NCBI GenBank assembly: GCA_026400535.1 | Contig: JAPLOU010000043.1 | Span: 115,729 to 179,728, forward strand | DNA: 64,000 nt | Direction of reading: 5' to 3' | Origin: Hyphomicrobiales bacterium | GTDB lineage: Bacteria > Pseudomonadota > Alphaproteobacteria > Rhizobiales > Beijerinckiaceae | Shown: positions 8,616 through 20,550 of the stretch, in pieces | Layout: every line of letters begins with the position of its first letter | How positions within the stretch are numbered: the stretch's first letter is position 1 | Notes under the pieces: generated by a model | Database searches by the model: none | Seen by the model: only the letters and a program-made list of their open reading frames with translations | Told to the model about the DNA's origin: nothing | Made by a program: the position numbers and the translations under genes

Positions 8616-10418
8616 TCAGCTTCTCCCGAACAGCCTGTCGATATCGCTGAGTTTCAGCTCGACATAGGTCGGGCGGCCGTGATTGCACTGGCCGGACATC
8701 GGCGTGGCCTCCATGTCCCGGAGCAGCGCATCCATTTCCTCGGGGCGAAGCCGACGGCCGGCCCGTACGGAGTTATGGCAGGCCATCGTGGCCAGCACGT
8801 GGTCCAGCCTGTTGCCCAGCCTGCTGACGCCATCATCGGCCAGGGCATCGGCGACATCATGCACAAGCTGCCTGAGATTGCCGCCGGCAAGTTCGGTCGG
8901 CGCCTCGCGGACCAGCACGGCGCCGGGCCCGAAGGGCTCGATGGCCAGGCCCAAGCCCTCAAGTTCGGAGGCTGCCGCAGCGAGCCGGTCGGCATCCACA
9001 GGGTCAAGTTCGACGACCTCCGGGACCAGCAGCATCTGGCGCGCGATGCCCTGTCCGGCGCGCGCCGCCTTGAGGCGCTCGTAAACCAGCCTTTCATGGG
9101 CCGCGTGCTGATCGACGATGATGACGCCATCGGCGGTTTGCGTGACAATATAGTTGCCATGGAGCTGGGCCCGCGCGACACCGAGCGGGAAGGCTGCGGC
9201 ATGCAGTGCCGTGTCGTCCGTGCTGGCACGTGCATCCACGCTTGGCTGCGCCGCAAGGTCCAGCCCGTGCTGTCGCCTCTCGGCAAGGCCCGAAGTGGCC
9301 GGCACGGCCTGATGGGTGCCGTTCCAGCCAAAACTGACCGGCCCACGTCTTGGCTCAGGTGTCCGGAACAGTCCGCGCATGGCGTCGAGGGCGCGCGTAC
9401 CACCGGTCGTGGCGGCACGATGGCCCGTGCGCGCCAGCGCCTCGCGGATCGCATTGATGACGAGGCCGCGCACCAGCGGCGCATCGCGGAAGCGTACCTC
9501 GCTCTTGGCAGGATGAACGTTCACATCGACCTGGGATGGCTCACATATCACGCCAAGCGCGATCGAGGGGTAGCGATCGCCCGCCAGCACATCGGCATAG
9601 GCCCCGCGCACGGCCGAGAGCAGCAGCCGGTCCTTCACCGGGCGGCCATTGACCGACAGGTGGATGGCGGCGGCGTTGCCACGATTGAAGGTCGGCAGGC
9701 CAGCAAAGCCGGTGATGGTCACCCCCTCGCGGGCGGCATCAACGCCCACGGCGTTGTCCGGGAACTCGCGGCCGAGAATGCGGGCCAAACGCGCCAGAGA
9801 GCCCGCTTCGCCCTCCCCTTCGCGCGGGAAGATGAACGGAGTCAGATGATCGCCTGCCAACGAAAACCGCACATCGGGATGGCACAGGGCCAGCCGACGT
9901 ACCACCTCGGCAACGGCAAGGGCCTCCGAACGATCCGACTTGAGGAACTTCAGCCGGGCCGGCGTGGCGTGGAAAAGATCGGTGACCTCGATGCGGGTGC
10001 CCTTTGCAGCGGCAGCGGGGCGAACCTCACCTTTCTGCCCGGCATTGATCGTGAGGGCTGCGCCCCTGTCAGCGTCTGCTGTGCGGGTGAGGATGTCGAG
10101 CCGCGCGACCGAGCCGATCGAGGGCAGCGCCTCGCCACGGAAGCCGAGCGTGCTGATGGCGAACAGATCACCGGTCGGCAGTTTCGAGGTGGCGTGGCGT
10201 TCGACGCTCAGATAAAGATCGTCCGGCCCCATCCCGGCCCCGTCATCGACCACGCGGATCAGCCGGCGCCCGCCTGCCTCGATGGTCACATCAATGGAGC
10301 GGGCGCCCGCATCCAGCGCATTCTCGACCAGTTCCTTGACCGCCGCAGCCGGTCGCTCGATCACCTCGCCGGCCGCGATCTGATCGACCAGAACCGGATC
10401 GAGACGGCGGACGGCCAT
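8616..10418 (-). CDS. mutL: DNA mismatch repair protein MutL
   Basis: IAAGEVIERPAAAVKELVENALDAGA, GFRGEALPSIGSV; C-terminal DQHAAHERLVYERL and ACHNSVRAGRRL. Confidence 0.96.
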   Translation of the reverse strand: MAVRRLDPVLVDQIAAGEVIERPAAAVKELVENALDAGARSIDVTIEAGGRRLIRVVDDGAGMGPDDLYLSVERHATSKLPTGDLFAISTLGFRGEALPSIGSVARLDILTRTADADRGAALTINAGQKGEVRPAAAAKGTRIEVTDLFHATPARLKFLKSDRSEALAVAEVVRRLALCHPDVRFSLAGDHLTPFIFPREGEGEAGSLARLARILGREFPDNAVGVDAAREGVTITGFAGLPTFNRGNAAAIHLSVNGRPVKDRLLLSAVRGAYADVLAGDRYPSIALGVICEPSQVDVNVHPAKSEVRFRDAPLVRGLVINAIREALARTGHRAATTGGTRALDAMRGLFRTPEPRRGPVSFGWNGTHQAVPATSGLAERRQHGLDLAAQPSVDARASTDDTALHAAAFPLGVARAQLHGNYIVTQTADGVIIVDQHAAHERLVYERLKAARAGQGIARQMLLVPEVVELDPVDADRLAAAASELEGLGLAIEPFGPGAVLVREAPTELAGGNLRQLVHDVADALADDGVSRLGNRLDHVLATMACHNSVRAGRRLRPEEMDALLRDMEATPMSGQCNHGRPTYVELKLSDIDRLFGRS

Positions 10419-10421
10419 GGC

Positions 10422-11705
10422 TCAGCCCAGCCCGACCGGCTGGCCAACCGCCACCACAAGCTGGCGATCGCCGCCATACAGGCGGTCTGCAACGCGCATG
10501 GCATCATCCATGGTCACCGCCCGGAACAGGTCGTTGCGGCGCACGGTGTAGTCGATGCCCAGATCCTGGATGGCGAAGGACAGGAGCTGGCTCGCGATCT
10601 TCGACGAGGTGTCGAAGCGCAAGGGAAAGGAGCCGATCAGGTAGTCCTTGGCTTCTTTCAGTTCATCCGCCGTCGGTCCGGCCTTGGCGAGCGACCTCAT
10701 TTCGCTCCGCATGACATCGAGCGATTCAGCGACGCGGTCATTCTTCGTCGCGGTCACGCCAACATGGATGGCCGCGTGGCGCATGCTGACCAGCGCGCTG
10801 GACACGCCATAGGCGAGGCCACGCTTCTCGCGCACCTCCCGAAAGAGCCGCGAGGTGAAGGCCGACCCGCCAAGCACGTGATTGACGATCTCTGCGGCGA
10901 TATAGTCTGGATCGGTGCGCAAGAGCCCCGGCGCGCCATAGCGCAGTGCGGTCTGCGGCACATCCATCCCGGTGATCCGGACCTCGCCGAGACCGGCAAT
11001 CGTTGTCATCGCCGGCGGAACCAGCACGCTGTCGGCAGCCAAGGGGCCGAAGAGCTCGTCGAGCGCCGCGATCAGTTCGGCTTCCGTGATGTCCCCCACC
11101 GCCACGACCCGCAGGTCCTTGCGCTGGAACAGGTTCTTCACCAGCGCCTTGAGGTCAGAGCCCTCGATGGCCGTTACACTGGCCAGCGTGCCGCGCGTCT
11201 GCTGGCCGTAGGGATGGCCAGGAAAGGCGATCGACGAGAAAGCGCGCCGGGCGATGCTGTCGGGATCCTGCTCCTCGCGACGCAAGCCGGCGCTGATCTG
11301 CGCCTTGACCCGTGTCACGGCATCATCGTCGAAGCGCGGCTTGTGCAGCGCGAGCGCGAGCAGCCGAAAGGCCTCGGCGCGGTGTTCGCGCAACGTCTTC
11401 AGCGAGCCGCGGAACTCGTCGCGATCAGCCGAGAACGACAATTCGATGGCATGATCGGCCAGCGCGTTCTGGAAGGCCTCCGCGTCGAGGGCGCCGGCGC
11501 CTTCGTCGAGCAGGCCCGAGACGAGGTTGAGCGCACCGGCCTTGCCGGCAGGATCATGGCTGGCCCCGTGCAGGAAGGCAAAATCGAGCGCGATCAGCGG
11601 CAGGTTCCGGTCCTCGACCAGCCAGGCGGTGACGCCGCAGGCAGCCGTCACGGTGCGGATTGCTGGGCCGGTGTGGCCGACGAGGGTGTTTGCGGTCATG
11701 GTCAT
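10422..11705 (-). CDS. M16 family peptidase-like protein lacking the zinc motif
   Basis: M16 fold: DFAFLHGASHDPAGKAGALNLVSGLLDEGAG, FREVREKRGLAYGVSS, LIGSFPLRFDTSSKIA; HxxEH absent. Confidence 0.88.
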   Translation of the reverse strand: MTMTANTLVGHTGPAIRTVTAACGVTAWLVEDRNLPLIALDFAFLHGASHDPAGKAGALNLVSGLLDEGAGALDAEAFQNALADHAIELSFSADRDEFRGSLKTLREHRAEAFRLLALALHKPRFDDDAVTRVKAQISAGLRREEQDPDSIARRAFSSIAFPGHPYGQQTRGTLASVTAIEGSDLKALVKNLFQRKDLRVVAVGDITEAELIAALDELFGPLAADSVLVPPAMTTIAGLGEVRITGMDVPQTALRYGAPGLLRTDPDYIAAEIVNHVLGGSAFTSRLFREVREKRGLAYGVSSALVSMRHAAIHVGVTATKNDRVAESLDVMRSEMRSLAKAGPTADELKEAKDYLIGSFPLRFDTSSKIASQLLSFAIQDLGIDYTVRRNDLFRAVTMDDAMRVADRLYGGDRQLVVAVGQPVGLG

Positions 11706-11784
11706 CTGAATACGTCCAATGGGCACCGCCGGCAGGTGCAGCCGTCTGTGGCGATGCTGGGCATCAACGAGCCTTGCGGCCCCG

Positions 11785-13101
11785 TCAGTCCGCGCCTGTC
11801 AACTTGCCGGTCACGCCACGCCTGAGGTCGATATGCTTGCGAATGGCAGCCGTAACAGCCGCGGCGCTGACCTTGGCCATCCGGTCCGGCCAGCTTTCGA
11901 TATCGGCGATGCTGTCCCCGACGCACAGCGACGACCCATACAGGCGGGCAAGGCTGGACTGGCTGTCGCGGTTGTAGATCGTGTCGGCAATCAGGCGCGT
12001 GCGCGAGCGCCGCATCTCGGCTTCGGTGGGTCCGCTCTGCTGGAACCGCGCGATCGCTTCCGACAGGGCGGCCTCAAGTTCGTCGAGCGTCGCCGTCTCG
12101 GTCGGCGCAGCACTGAAGGAAATCCGGCCGGAATCGAGCATCGAGCCCCAGTACGACCCGCCCATGTGTGATGCAATCTTCCGGTCGACCACCAGCTCAC
12201 GATAGAGCCGCGAGGTTGCGCCGCCACCCATGATGTCGAGGGCCAGATCGAGGGCGAAGGCCTCGTCGCCTTCGGCATTGCCATAATTGGGGGCAACGAA
12301 CTGACGGTAGAGGATTGGCTGGCGCACGCGCGGATCCGCCACGATGATGGTTCTCGCGGCACGCGCCGGCGGCTCGGCCAGGCGCTTGCGCGCTGGCTTT
12401 GCTCCAGTGGACGCGATCGGGCCGTAGATCCGGCCGGCAAGCTCGCGGACCTCATCGGCCGCGACATCGCCGGCGACGATCAGGATGGCATTGTCCGGCG
12501 TGTAGAAGCGCCTGTAGTAGGCGAAGGCGTCGGCATGTTCGAGGCTGGCGATCTCATGCTCCCAGCCGATCACCGGCAGGCCATAGGGATGATGCATGTA
12601 CAGGGCAGCGGTCATCTCCTCGGATAACTGCGCGCCCGGGTCGGCATCGACGCGCATGCGACGCTCTTCGAGGACGACATCGCGCTCGGGTGCCACCACT
12701 GCCTCGTCGAAGGACAGCCCGGTCATGCGATCGGCCTCGTAGTCCATCACCGCCGGCAGGTGCTCCTTGGCCACGCGCTGGAAATAGGCGGTGTAGTCGT
12801 AGGAGGTGAAGGCATTTTCCTGCCCGCCGAGCCCCGCCAACTGGCGCGAGAAGGCCCCGGCCGGATACCTCGCCGTGCCCTTGAACATGAGATGCTCGAG
12901 GAAATGGGCGATGCCTGACTTGCCGGCCGGATCATCCGCAGAGCCATTGCGGTACCAGACCATGTGCGTGACGACAGGGGCGCGGCGATCGGGGATCACG
13001 ACGACCTGAAGCCCGTTGTCGAGATTGAACGCCTCGACGCGCGGTGCTGCGCCGGCGGCGGCTGGTTGGCCGGACTGGCCGTATTCAGCAACACTCATCA
13101 T
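11785..13101 (-). CDS. M16 family zinc metallopeptidase (pitrilysin type)
   Basis: GIAHFLEHLMFKGT contains HxxEH; ERDVVLEERRMR. Confidence 0.93.
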   Translation of the reverse strand: MMSVAEYGQSGQPAAAGAAPRVEAFNLDNGLQVVVIPDRRAPVVTHMVWYRNGSADDPAGKSGIAHFLEHLMFKGTARYPAGAFSRQLAGLGGQENAFTSYDYTAYFQRVAKEHLPAVMDYEADRMTGLSFDEAVVAPERDVVLEERRMRVDADPGAQLSEEMTAALYMHHPYGLPVIGWEHEIASLEHADAFAYYRRFYTPDNAILIVAGDVAADEVRELAGRIYGPIASTGAKPARKRLAEPPARAARTIIVADPRVRQPILYRQFVAPNYGNAEGDEAFALDLALDIMGGGATSRLYRELVVDRKIASHMGGSYWGSMLDSGRISFSAAPTETATLDELEAALSEAIARFQQSGPTEAEMRRSRTRLIADTIYNRDSQSSLARLYGSSLCVGDSIADIESWPDRMAKVSAAAVTAAIRKHIDLRRGVTGKLTGAD

Positions 13102-13162
13102 GACACCTGCGGAAACGTTGCGGCCCAGAATCAAGGCGTAACCGGATCATCATATAGGAACC

Positions 13163-13183
13163 CCGGATGACATCGTCATCCGG
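13163..13183. repeat. Perfect inverted repeat CCGGATGAC-ATC-GTCATCCGG
   Basis: 9-bp perfect arms with 3-nt loop, between the DUF3035-like and M16 genes. Confidence 0.9.
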
Positions 13184-13235
13184 CGCAAGCCTGATAACGG
13201 AGCGAGATACCGCAGATTGCAGTCACATCCGCCGA

Positions 13236-13934
13236 TCACCGTCTCGCGTTCTGGCGGTTGAAGTCGTTGATCCCGAGTTCCCTGTCGCGCTCGCTGAAGA
13301 TCGGGGCGGTCTTGGGGGCGTCGACGCGCTGCGTCGCCGCACGATAGCCAGCCGGCGGCTCGCTCAGGTAGCGCCTCGGCGGCTCAGCGCCGATCGGGCG
13401 CTCATTGGCGCGTTGCTTCGCGCGCGCGTCCTGCTCGCGCATCTGACGCATCGGATCATACATCATCGTCGACCCGCCGGCGCGGTCGTCAAGGATCGAG
13501 CCCTGACCACCAAGCGGCCCGGTGGCCGGCGCAGGCCCGCTGCTGCGGACGCGGGCGAGTTCATCCGGGCTCAGACGCATACGACCGACATTGTCGTCAT
13601 TGTTGCGGCTCTTGTCCGACAACAGATAGCCCAGAACGCCGTCATCCTGGGCGGCGGACCTGCGGCGCTTGTCCGGATCGATCGGCCAGTTGGCGCGGGC
13701 GCGGGCCGCCTCGCGTTCCTGCGGCGTTGGCAGCGTCGACTTCGGAGGCACGACGAGCGGTGCGCGCTCGCGATAATCGATCTCCGGAGTGGAGCTGCCG
13801 CCACCGAGCAGCGAAGCAAAAATCCCGGCAAGCCCGGACGGGCCTTCCTGGGCATGGGCCGGAACCTGGACCATGACCACGCCAAGACCGAGAAGGGCCG
13901 CTGCGGTCCGCCGCATCACCTGCACCTGAATCAT
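13236..13934 (-). CDS. DUF3035-like exported protein (BamF-like?)
   Basis: Signal peptide, then PEIDYRERAPLVVPPKSTLPTPQ; next to lspA. Confidence 0.5.
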   Translation of the reverse strand: MIQVQVMRRTAAALLGLGVVMVQVPAHAQEGPSGLAGIFASLLGGGSSTPEIDYRERAPLVVPPKSTLPTPQEREAARARANWPIDPDKRRRSAAQDDGVLGYLLSDKSRNNDDNVGRMRLSPDELARVRSSGPAPATGPLGGQGSILDDRAGGSTMMYDPMRQMREQDARAKQRANERPIGAEPPRRYLSEPPAGYRAATQRVDAPKTAPIFSERDRELGINDFNRQNARR

Positions 13935-13989
13935 CTGCCGTCCATCCTGTCCAACGCCTGAGCGGCCATGCCATCCGCTTGCGGCAAAC

Positions 13990-14535
13990 TCAAGGCACCC
14001 CGGCCTTGCTGACGCCCTTGCGCCATTCGCTTGCGACGCTGTCATACAACAGAGCAGCCACGCCGACAACAATGGCAGCATCAGCGATGTTGAAGACATA
14101 CCAGCTGAACCCGCCCCAGTGCAGATGGACGAAGTCCGCGACCGCCCCATAGGCGATCCGGTCGATGACGTTGCCGAGCGCGCCGCCGATGATCAGCCCG
14201 AGCGCCAGCGCCTCCATCCGCCGCGCGGACCGCCTGAGCCACAAGCCCAGCCAGATTGATGCCGCAACCGACAGCATCACCAGCGCCCAGCGGCCAACAT
14301 CGCTCGACTGCTGGAACAGGCCGTAGGAAATGCCGCGGTTCCAGACCATGACGAAATCCATGAAGGGCAGAAGCGGCCATGGCCCGGTATCTTCCAGCCG
14401 GACCACGAACAGGATCCAGAGCTTGGAGATCTGGTCCGCCACGAAGACCGTCAGCGCCGTGACGACGCCAAAGCGTACCCCTTCGCCCGCTGGCGCGGCC
14501 CCGGCGGCCGCGTTGGCTGGCTCGCCGGTCATCAT
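13990..14535 (-). CDS. lspA: Signal peptidase II (lipoprotein signal peptidase)
   Basis: [54 protein letters not shown]; start overlaps the ileS stop. Confidence 0.93.
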   Translation of the reverse strand: MMTGEPANAAAGAAPAGEGVRFGVVTALTVFVADQISKLWILFVVRLEDTGPWPLLPFMDFVMVWNRGISYGLFQQSSDVGRWALVMLSVAASIWLGLWLRRSARRMEALALGLIIGGALGNVIDRIAYGAVADFVHLHWGGFSWYVFNIADAAIVVGVAALLYDSVASEWRKGVSKAGVP

Positions 14536-17500
14536 GGTCCTGCGGCCTCGCGCTCGCGCAGCGCCTGCGCGTCGCGGGGCGTGATGTCCGGATAGGCCGG
14601 ATCGGCGGTGGCGGGATCGAAATACTTCCAGGAGCGGGCGCATTTGATGCCATCGGCGCGCCGGAAGACGACGCAAACGCCTTTCACGTCATCGATCCGG
14701 AAGGCATCGGCAGGGCCCTCACCCGCCTCGATCCGGATGGCGGAGGTGATCGACACCTCGGCCAGATCGACGCCGGTCAGGGCCGCCAGCAGGTCCGCGT
14801 CGGCGATCCAGACGTGCGGTGCAGCTTCGAGCGACGAGCCGATGACCTTGGCCGCGCGCTGACGTTCGAGCGCGCCGGTGACGACACGGCGGACCTTGCG
14901 GACGGCTTCCCATTTGGCGTCGAGCGCATCATCGCGCCAGCAGGACGGCAGCTCGGCGAAGGTCTCCAGATGCACGGAGCCACCAGTCTGTTTCAGTGAC
15001 GGATACCGTTCCAGCCAGGCCTCCTCGGCGGTAAAGACCAGGATCGGCGCCAGCCAGACCGTGATGCTGTTGAACAGATGGTCGACCACGGTGAGCGCCG
15101 ACCTGCGGATATGGCTGGAGGCCGGATCGCAATACAGCGCGTCCTTGCGCACGTCGAAATAGAAGGCCGAAAGGTCAGCCGTCATGAATTGCGACAGAAG
15201 CGCGATGACCTTCTTGTAGTCGTAGGCTGCGTAGGCCGCCTTGACCTGCCCGTCGAGCTCGCTGAGCCGGTGCAGCATCAGCCGCTCAAGCTCGGGCATC
15301 GAGGCCACCCCCGTGAGGCGTTCGGCCTCGTCGACATGCGCCAGCGTGCCGAGCATCCAGCGGATCGTGTTGCGCAGCTTGCGGTAGGTCTCCTGCATGG
15401 TCTTCAGGATTTCCGGGCCGATGCGCTGATCGTCGGAATAATCGACCGAGGCGACCCAGAGGCGCAGGATGTCGGCCCCCGACTCGGCGATGACCTTCTG
15501 CGGCGCGACCACGTTGCCGAGCGACTTCGACATTTTCTGGCCCTTCTCATCCATGGTGAAGCCATGGGTCAGCACCACGTCGAAGGGCGGGCGGCCGCGC
15601 GTGCCACAGCTCTCGATCAGCGAGGAATGGAACCAGCCGCGATGCTGGTCCGAGCCTTCGAGATACATCACCGTGTCGCGCCCGCCATCGACCTTGCGCT
15701 TCGTTCCGGCGAGATCGGGGAAGTGCACCGCGTCTTCCAGCACATAGGCATGGGTCGAGCCTGAATCGAACCAGACGTCGAGCACGTCGTTGACCTTCTC
15801 GAAGTCAGCCGCCCGATAGCCGAAGGGATCGAGGAACCGCGCGCCGTCGGCGCTGGCGAACCATGCGTCGCCGCCATCCTGTTCGAAGGCCTCGCCAATG
15901 GCGCGGTTGACCCGCTCATCGCGCAGGATGTCGCCGTCCCTGAGGCCGTGGGCCGGAAGGTCATGCCGCGCCACGAACACGGTGATCGGCACGCCCCAGG
16001 CGCGCTGGCGCGAGACGACCCAATCGGGCTTGGCCTCGATCATGCCGCGGATGCGGTTCTCGCCCGAGGCCGGCACCCATTCGGTCGCCCTGATGCCGGC
16101 CAGCGAGGCTTCGCGCAAGGTCGGCATGGCGCCGCCTGCGGCGAATGGCTTGTCCATCGCGATGAACCATTGCGGTGTATTGCGGAAGATGACCGGCTTC
16201 TTGGAGCGCCAGGAGTGCGGATACGGGTGCTTGAGACTGCCGCGCGCGAACAGACGACCTGCGTCGATCAACGCCTTGATGACCGCCTCGTTGGCGTCGC
16301 CCTTGTCGCCCTTGTCGGTGATGACCGAGCGACCCTCAAAACCGGGAGCATCCTTCGTATAGAGCCCGTCCGGGCCGACCGTGTAGGGGATTTCGGTCGG
16401 GATCCCATGGGTGCGCAGCATTGCCTGGGTGTCCGCGCGCATCCAGATGTCGAAGTCCTCGCGGCCATGGCCGGGCGCGGTGTGCACGAAGCCGGTGCCG
16501 GCGTCATCCGTCACATGCTCGCCGTCGAGCAGGGGAACGTCGAAGTCATAGCCCTGGCCCGCGAGGGGATGGATGCAGGTTGCCCCATGGAGCGCATCGG
16601 CAGGGACCGCACACATCCGCTCAAGGGTTAGCCTTGCCTGACCTTGTACCGACTCTGCGAGCTTGTCAGCCAGGATATAGCGCTCACCAGGTCGAGGCCC
16701 GAAGCCGCGCTCGTTCGCGGTCACTTCATACAGGCCATAACCGATCTTGTTGTGAAAACAGATCGCACGATTACCGGGGATGGTCCAAGGCGTTGTTGTC
16801 CAAATCAGGACCGAAGCGGACTGGAACACGTCCGAGCGCGCAAGAGCGCCTTGCATCGACGCTGATCCCGCGCCCCCACTGCCCATGCTGGCAACAGGAA
16901 ACGCCACCCAGACCATGTCGCTCTGATAGTCGTGATACTCGATCTCGGCTTCGGCCAGCGCGGTGCGCTCGACGACGCTCCACATCACCGGCTTTGAGCC
17001 GCGATAGAGCAGGCCGTTCATCGAGAACTTCATCAGTTCGCGCGCAATCCGGGCCTCGGCCGGATAGGTCATGGTGAGGTAGGGCTTGTCCCAGTCACCC
17101 TCGACGCCCAGGCGCTTGAACTGCTCGCGCTGCACGCCGACCCAATGCTCGGCGAAGGCCCGGCATTCCTTGCGGAACTCGATCAGCGGCACCTCATCCT
17201 TGTTCCTGCCCTTGGCGCGGTACTGCTCCTCGATTTTCCATTCAATCGGCAGGCCGTGGCAGTCCCAGCCCGGCACATAGTTGGAGTCATAGCCGGCCAT
17301 CTGGGCGGAGCGGACCACCAGATCCTTCAGGATCTTGTTCAGCGCGTGGCCGATGTGGATGTCGCCGTTGGCGTAAGGAGGGCCATCGTGCAGCACGAAG
17401 CGGTCGCGGCCCCTGGCAGCCTGCCGGAGCTGGCCGTAGAGCTTGGTCGCGGCCCAGCGTTCGAGCAGGGCCGGCTCGCGCTGGGGCAGGCCAGCACGCA

Positions 17501-17582
17501 TCGGGAAATCGGTCTGCGGCAGATTGAGCGTGGCGGAATAATCGCGCGCCTCACCGGCTGTGGTCTTGGGTGCATCGGTCAT
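14532..17582 (-). CDS. ileS: Isoleucyl-tRNA synthetase
   Basis: [43 protein letters not shown]. Confidence 0.97.
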   Translation of the reverse strand: MTDAPKTTAGEARDYSATLNLPQTDFPMRAGLPQREPALLERWAATKLYGQLRQAARGRDRFVLHDGPPYANGDIHIGHALNKILKDLVVRSAQMAGYDSNYVPGWDCHGLPIEWKIEEQYRAKGRNKDEVPLIEFRKECRAFAEHWVGVQREQFKRLGVEGDWDKPYLTMTYPAEARIARELMKFSMNGLLYRGSKPVMWSVVERTALAEAEIEYHDYQSDMVWVAFPVASMGSGGAGSASMQGALARSDVFQSASVLIWTTTPWTIPGNRAICFHNKIGYGLYEVTANERGFGPRPGERYILADKLAESVQGQARLTLERMCAVPADALHGATCIHPLAGQGYDFDVPLLDGEHVTDDAGTGFVHTAPGHGREDFDIWMRADTQAMLRTHGIPTEIPYTVGPDGLYTKDAPGFEGRSVITDKGDKGDANEAVIKALIDAGRLFARGSLKHPYPHSWRSKKPVIFRNTPQWFIAMDKPFAAGGAMPTLREASLAGIRATEWVPASGENRIRGMIEAKPDWVVSRQRAWGVPITVFVARHDLPAHGLRDGDILRDERVNRAIGEAFEQDGGDAWFASADGARFLDPFGYRAADFEKVNDVLDVWFDSGSTHAYVLEDAVHFPDLAGTKRKVDGGRDTVMYLEGSDQHRGWFHSSLIESCGTRGRPPFDVVLTHGFTMDEKGQKMSKSLGNVVAPQKVIAESGADILRLWVASVDYSDDQRIGPEILKTMQETYRKLRNTIRWMLGTLAHVDEAERLTGVASMPELERLMLHRLSELDGQVKAAYAAYDYKKVIALLSQFMTADLSAFYFDVRKDALYCDPASSHIRRSALTVVDHLFNSITVWLAPILVFTAEEAWLERYPSLKQTGGSVHLETFAELPSCWRDDALDAKWEAVRKVRRVVTGALERQRAAKVIGSSLEAAPHVWIADADLLAALTGVDLAEVSITSAIRIEAGEGPADAFRIDDVKGVCVVFRRADGIKCARSWKYFDPATADPAYPDITPRDAQALREREAAGP

Positions 17583-17781
17583 GGCTGTTCACTGGACTGG
17601 AATGATCGGGTCAGCGCGAGGCTGGCGGCATAACGGCAATCCCGGCCCGCCGGCGCCCGTCACAGGGCGCGAGGGACCGGGCCGGTAATTCGCAAGGCTG
17701 CGGCGGATTGCCTGTGGCGATGACACATCATGGCGCGTCCATAGCACCGGCGCGCACGCTGCGGAAGGGCGCACCGCCGTC

Positions 17782-19500
17782 TCAGGCAGCCTTGATGCTG
17801 CAGATGTGATGGCTGATCGCCTTGCGCAGCGTCTCGGCGGTCTCGACCACGCGGTCGGCCACCTGTTCGAGGTCGGAGGCTGCGAAGGAGGTCTTGCTCG
17901 AGGCCGCATCGACGGCGACGATGGCGTTGTTCACATCCGTGCTGGAATTGGCGGCATCCATGATCGAGCGGGCAATCTCCTGGGTGGCCGCGCCCTGCTG
18001 CTCGACCGCGCCCGCGATCGAGATGGTGATCTTGTCGATGGTGGCGATGGTGTCGCCGATGCCGCCAATCGCGCCGACGGCCTGATCGGTCGCCGACTGC
18101 ATCTCCTCGACCTGGCGGCGGATTTCATCGGTGGCGCGGGCGGTCTGGCTGGCAAGCTGCTTGACCTCCTGGGCGACGACCGCGAAGCCACGCCCGGCCT
18201 CGCCGGCGCGCGCCGCCTCGATGGTCGCGTTCAGCGCCAGTAGGTTGGTCTGCTCGGCGATGCTGGTGATCAGGGTGACCACTTCGCCGATGCGGGCGCT
18301 CGACGAGGCAAGCACGCCGACAAGGCTGCGGGTCTGGTCCATGGCGCTGACGGCCTTGGCCGTGACCGAGGAGCCGCGCGAGATCTGTTGGCTGATGTCG
18401 GCAAGCACCACGTTCAGCTCCTCGGCGGCAGCGGCGGCCGTGCGCACGCTTTCCGACGATCCGGACGACGCGGTGCTGGCGGCGCCGAGCTGCCATGTGG
18501 TCATCTCGGCGGCGCCGCGCAATTGCTCGGCGCTATGGCGCAACACGTTGGTGGAGTCCAGCACGCTGGCGACGGATTCATTGACAACCCTGTTGAGTTC
18601 GCCGGCCGCTGCCTCGAGCGCTCCGGCACGGCGGGTCTGCGCTTCGGTTTCGTGCGCTTTATGCTCGAACATCATCGACTTCTCGATCAGCGAGACCCTG
18701 AGCGCCTCCAGCGAACGGGCCATGACCCCGAAGGCGTCATCACGGGTACGGCCTTCCACGACGGTGGACAGCCTGTCCGCGCCGAGGTCGTTCACCGCCC
18801 GCGCCAAGGCCGACAACGGCCTGAGGCCCCATGTCACCATGAGAAAGCCAAGCACGGCGCCGACACTGGCGAGCATGACGGCAGCCACGATGATACCACG
18901 GTCGATTGCGTCGGCCTGGGCTGACACATCCTCGATGCGCGTGCCGACATGCAGGGCCCCGATGACATCGCCGTCCGCCTGCAGGATCGGCACGAACAGC
19001 GTGTAGTAATCCGTACCGTAGACGCTTCCCTGCCCTCTTGCCACCTGCGCCGACCGCAGCTCGCGGAAGGCATGGTGCGCAGGGCCCAGCGCTTCACCGG
19101 TCGCACGGGTGTTGTCCGGCCGCCGTGTTGTGGTGGAAACCCGTTCGAACTCGCCGCGCGCACGGTCCCATCTGAGCATGGTGACCTTGCCGCCGACGAT
19201 GCTCAAGACCTGATCGACAAAGCGGTGGTCGGAGATGTCGGGAAACGCCGCAACGCGGATGCGATCCACACCCGTCGGGGAATACAGCACCTCGGTACCG
19301 GGATAGGCCCCGCGCATGACATGCGCCGCAACGCGCATCGCAGTGTTCTGGGTCTGCAGAGCCTGCCTGAAAATGCCGCGCTCGACCGACGACACGGCCC
19401 AGGAACTGATCGCGGCGACGCTGGCCGCCACCAGCAAGGCCACACCGATCGCCATCCTGATCCGCAAGGACACGCGCGACATCAAGCCAACCAATTTCAT
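17782..19500 (-). CDS. Methyl-accepting chemotaxis protein with Cache-type sensor and HAMP
   Basis: TM helix, extracellular [26 protein letters not shown], signalling hairpin [40 protein letters not shown]. Confidence 0.93.
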   Translation of the reverse strand: MKLVGLMSRVSLRIRMAIGVALLVAASVAAISSWAVSSVERGIFRQALQTQNTAMRVAAHVMRGAYPGTEVLYSPTGVDRIRVAAFPDISDHRFVDQVLSIVGGKVTMLRWDRARGEFERVSTTTRRPDNTRATGEALGPAHHAFRELRSAQVARGQGSVYGTDYYTLFVPILQADGDVIGALHVGTRIEDVSAQADAIDRGIIVAAVMLASVGAVLGFLMVTWGLRPLSALARAVNDLGADRLSTVVEGRTRDDAFGVMARSLEALRVSLIEKSMMFEHKAHETEAQTRRAGALEAAAGELNRVVNESVASVLDSTNVLRHSAEQLRGAAEMTTWQLGAASTASSGSSESVRTAAAAAEELNVVLADISQQISRGSSVTAKAVSAMDQTRSLVGVLASSSARIGEVVTLITSIAEQTNLLALNATIEAARAGEAGRGFAVVAQEVKQLASQTARATDEIRRQVEEMQSATDQAVGAIGGIGDTIATIDKITISIAGAVEQQGAATQEIARSIMDAANSSTDVNNAIVAVDAASSKTSFAASDLEQVADRVVETAETLRKAISHHICSIKAA

Positions 19501-19590
19501 CGCAGAAATGTCCTCCTCGGCAACCGGGAGATTTGATCCAGTTTGGTTAACGAATGGACAACAAACCGGCGCGGCCGGCACGCGATCCGC

Positions 19591-20550
19591 TCATCCGAGC
19601 TGCCGCCTGGCCTCGGCGCAATCGCGCTGCATCTGCCCGATCAGGGCATCGGGCGACTCGAATCTCTGTTCGGCGCGCACGAAGCCCGCAAAACGCACGT
19701 CGAGCACCTTGCCGTAAAGATCGCCGGCGAAATCGAACACGAAGGTCTCGAGGCGGGGGGCGCCGTCATCGAAGGTGGGACGCCGGCCAAAGCTCGCGAC
19801 TGCCTTATGCCAGGCATCGTCGAGCCTGACCTCGACGGCATAGATCCCATGGCGAAGCTTGTTGTCGGCGGGCAGGACCATGTTGGCCGTGGGAAAGCCA
19901 AGCAGGCGGCCGCGCTTGTCGCCATGGACAACCTCGGCCCTGATGGTCCAGCGCCGCCCGAGCAGGAGATTGGCCGCGGCCACATCGCCGTCAGCGAGGG
20001 CCTGGCGAATGCGCGAGGACGAAATCACCTGCCCTGATGCGTCATGAACCGGGTCAAGCGCTCGCACGGGCCGTCCGATGCTGCCGAAAGCCGCTGTCAG
20101 TGTCGCGACATCGCCAGACCGGGCTTTGCCGAAGGCGAAATCCGACCCCACAACCAGCGCCGCGGCATCGAGCCCTGCGAGCAGCAGATCATCGATGAAG
20201 CCGGTCGCGCTGAGCGCGGCAACGTCGCGGTTGAAGGCGAGTTCCAACACATGGCAGCATCCGCAATCCCGCGCCAGTTCGCGCTTGATCGGAGGAGGCG
20301 TCAGGCGAAATACCGGCTGCTCGGGGCGAAACAAGCTGCGCGGATGGGGTTCGAAGGTCAGTAACCCGAGCGGACGGCTCATCGTGGCGGCGAGCGCCCG
20401 GCCCTCCGCCAGAAGCGCCTGATGGCCAAGATGGATGCCATCGAAGTTACCGACCGCCAGAACGCAGCCGCGCGGTGGCCCGCCTTGCAGCCCTCGATCG
20501 GTCCAGGCGAGGGCTGTTGCCGTGGCCACGGGGAATTCGTCAGTCGTCAA
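19591..20550 (-). CDS. ribF: Bifunctional riboflavin kinase/FAD synthetase
   Basis: AVGNFDGIHLGHQALL, SSSRIRQALADGDVAAANLLLGR, GFPTANM. Confidence 0.95.
   Translation of the reverse strand: MTTDEFPVATATALAWTDRGLQGGPPRGCVLAVGNFDGIHLGHQALLAEGRALAATMSRPLGLLTFEPHPRSLFRPEQPVFRLTPPPIKRELARDCGCCHVLELAFNRDVAALSATGFIDDLLLAGLDAAALVVGSDFAFGKARSGDVATLTAAFGSIGRPVRALDPVHDASGQVISSSRIRQALADGDVAAANLLLGRRWTIRAEVVHGDKRGRLLGFPTANMVLPADNKLRHGIYAVEVRLDDAWHKAVASFGRRPTFDDGAPRLETFVFDFAGDLYGKVLDVRFAGFVRAEQRFESPDALIGQMQRDCAEARRQLG

Noticed and set aside
8679-11825. 1048-aa ORF on the + strand
   Set aside because: Antisense shadow of mutL and the M16 gene in high-GC DNA; low-complexity His/Arg/Gly-rich translation, no recognisable domain.
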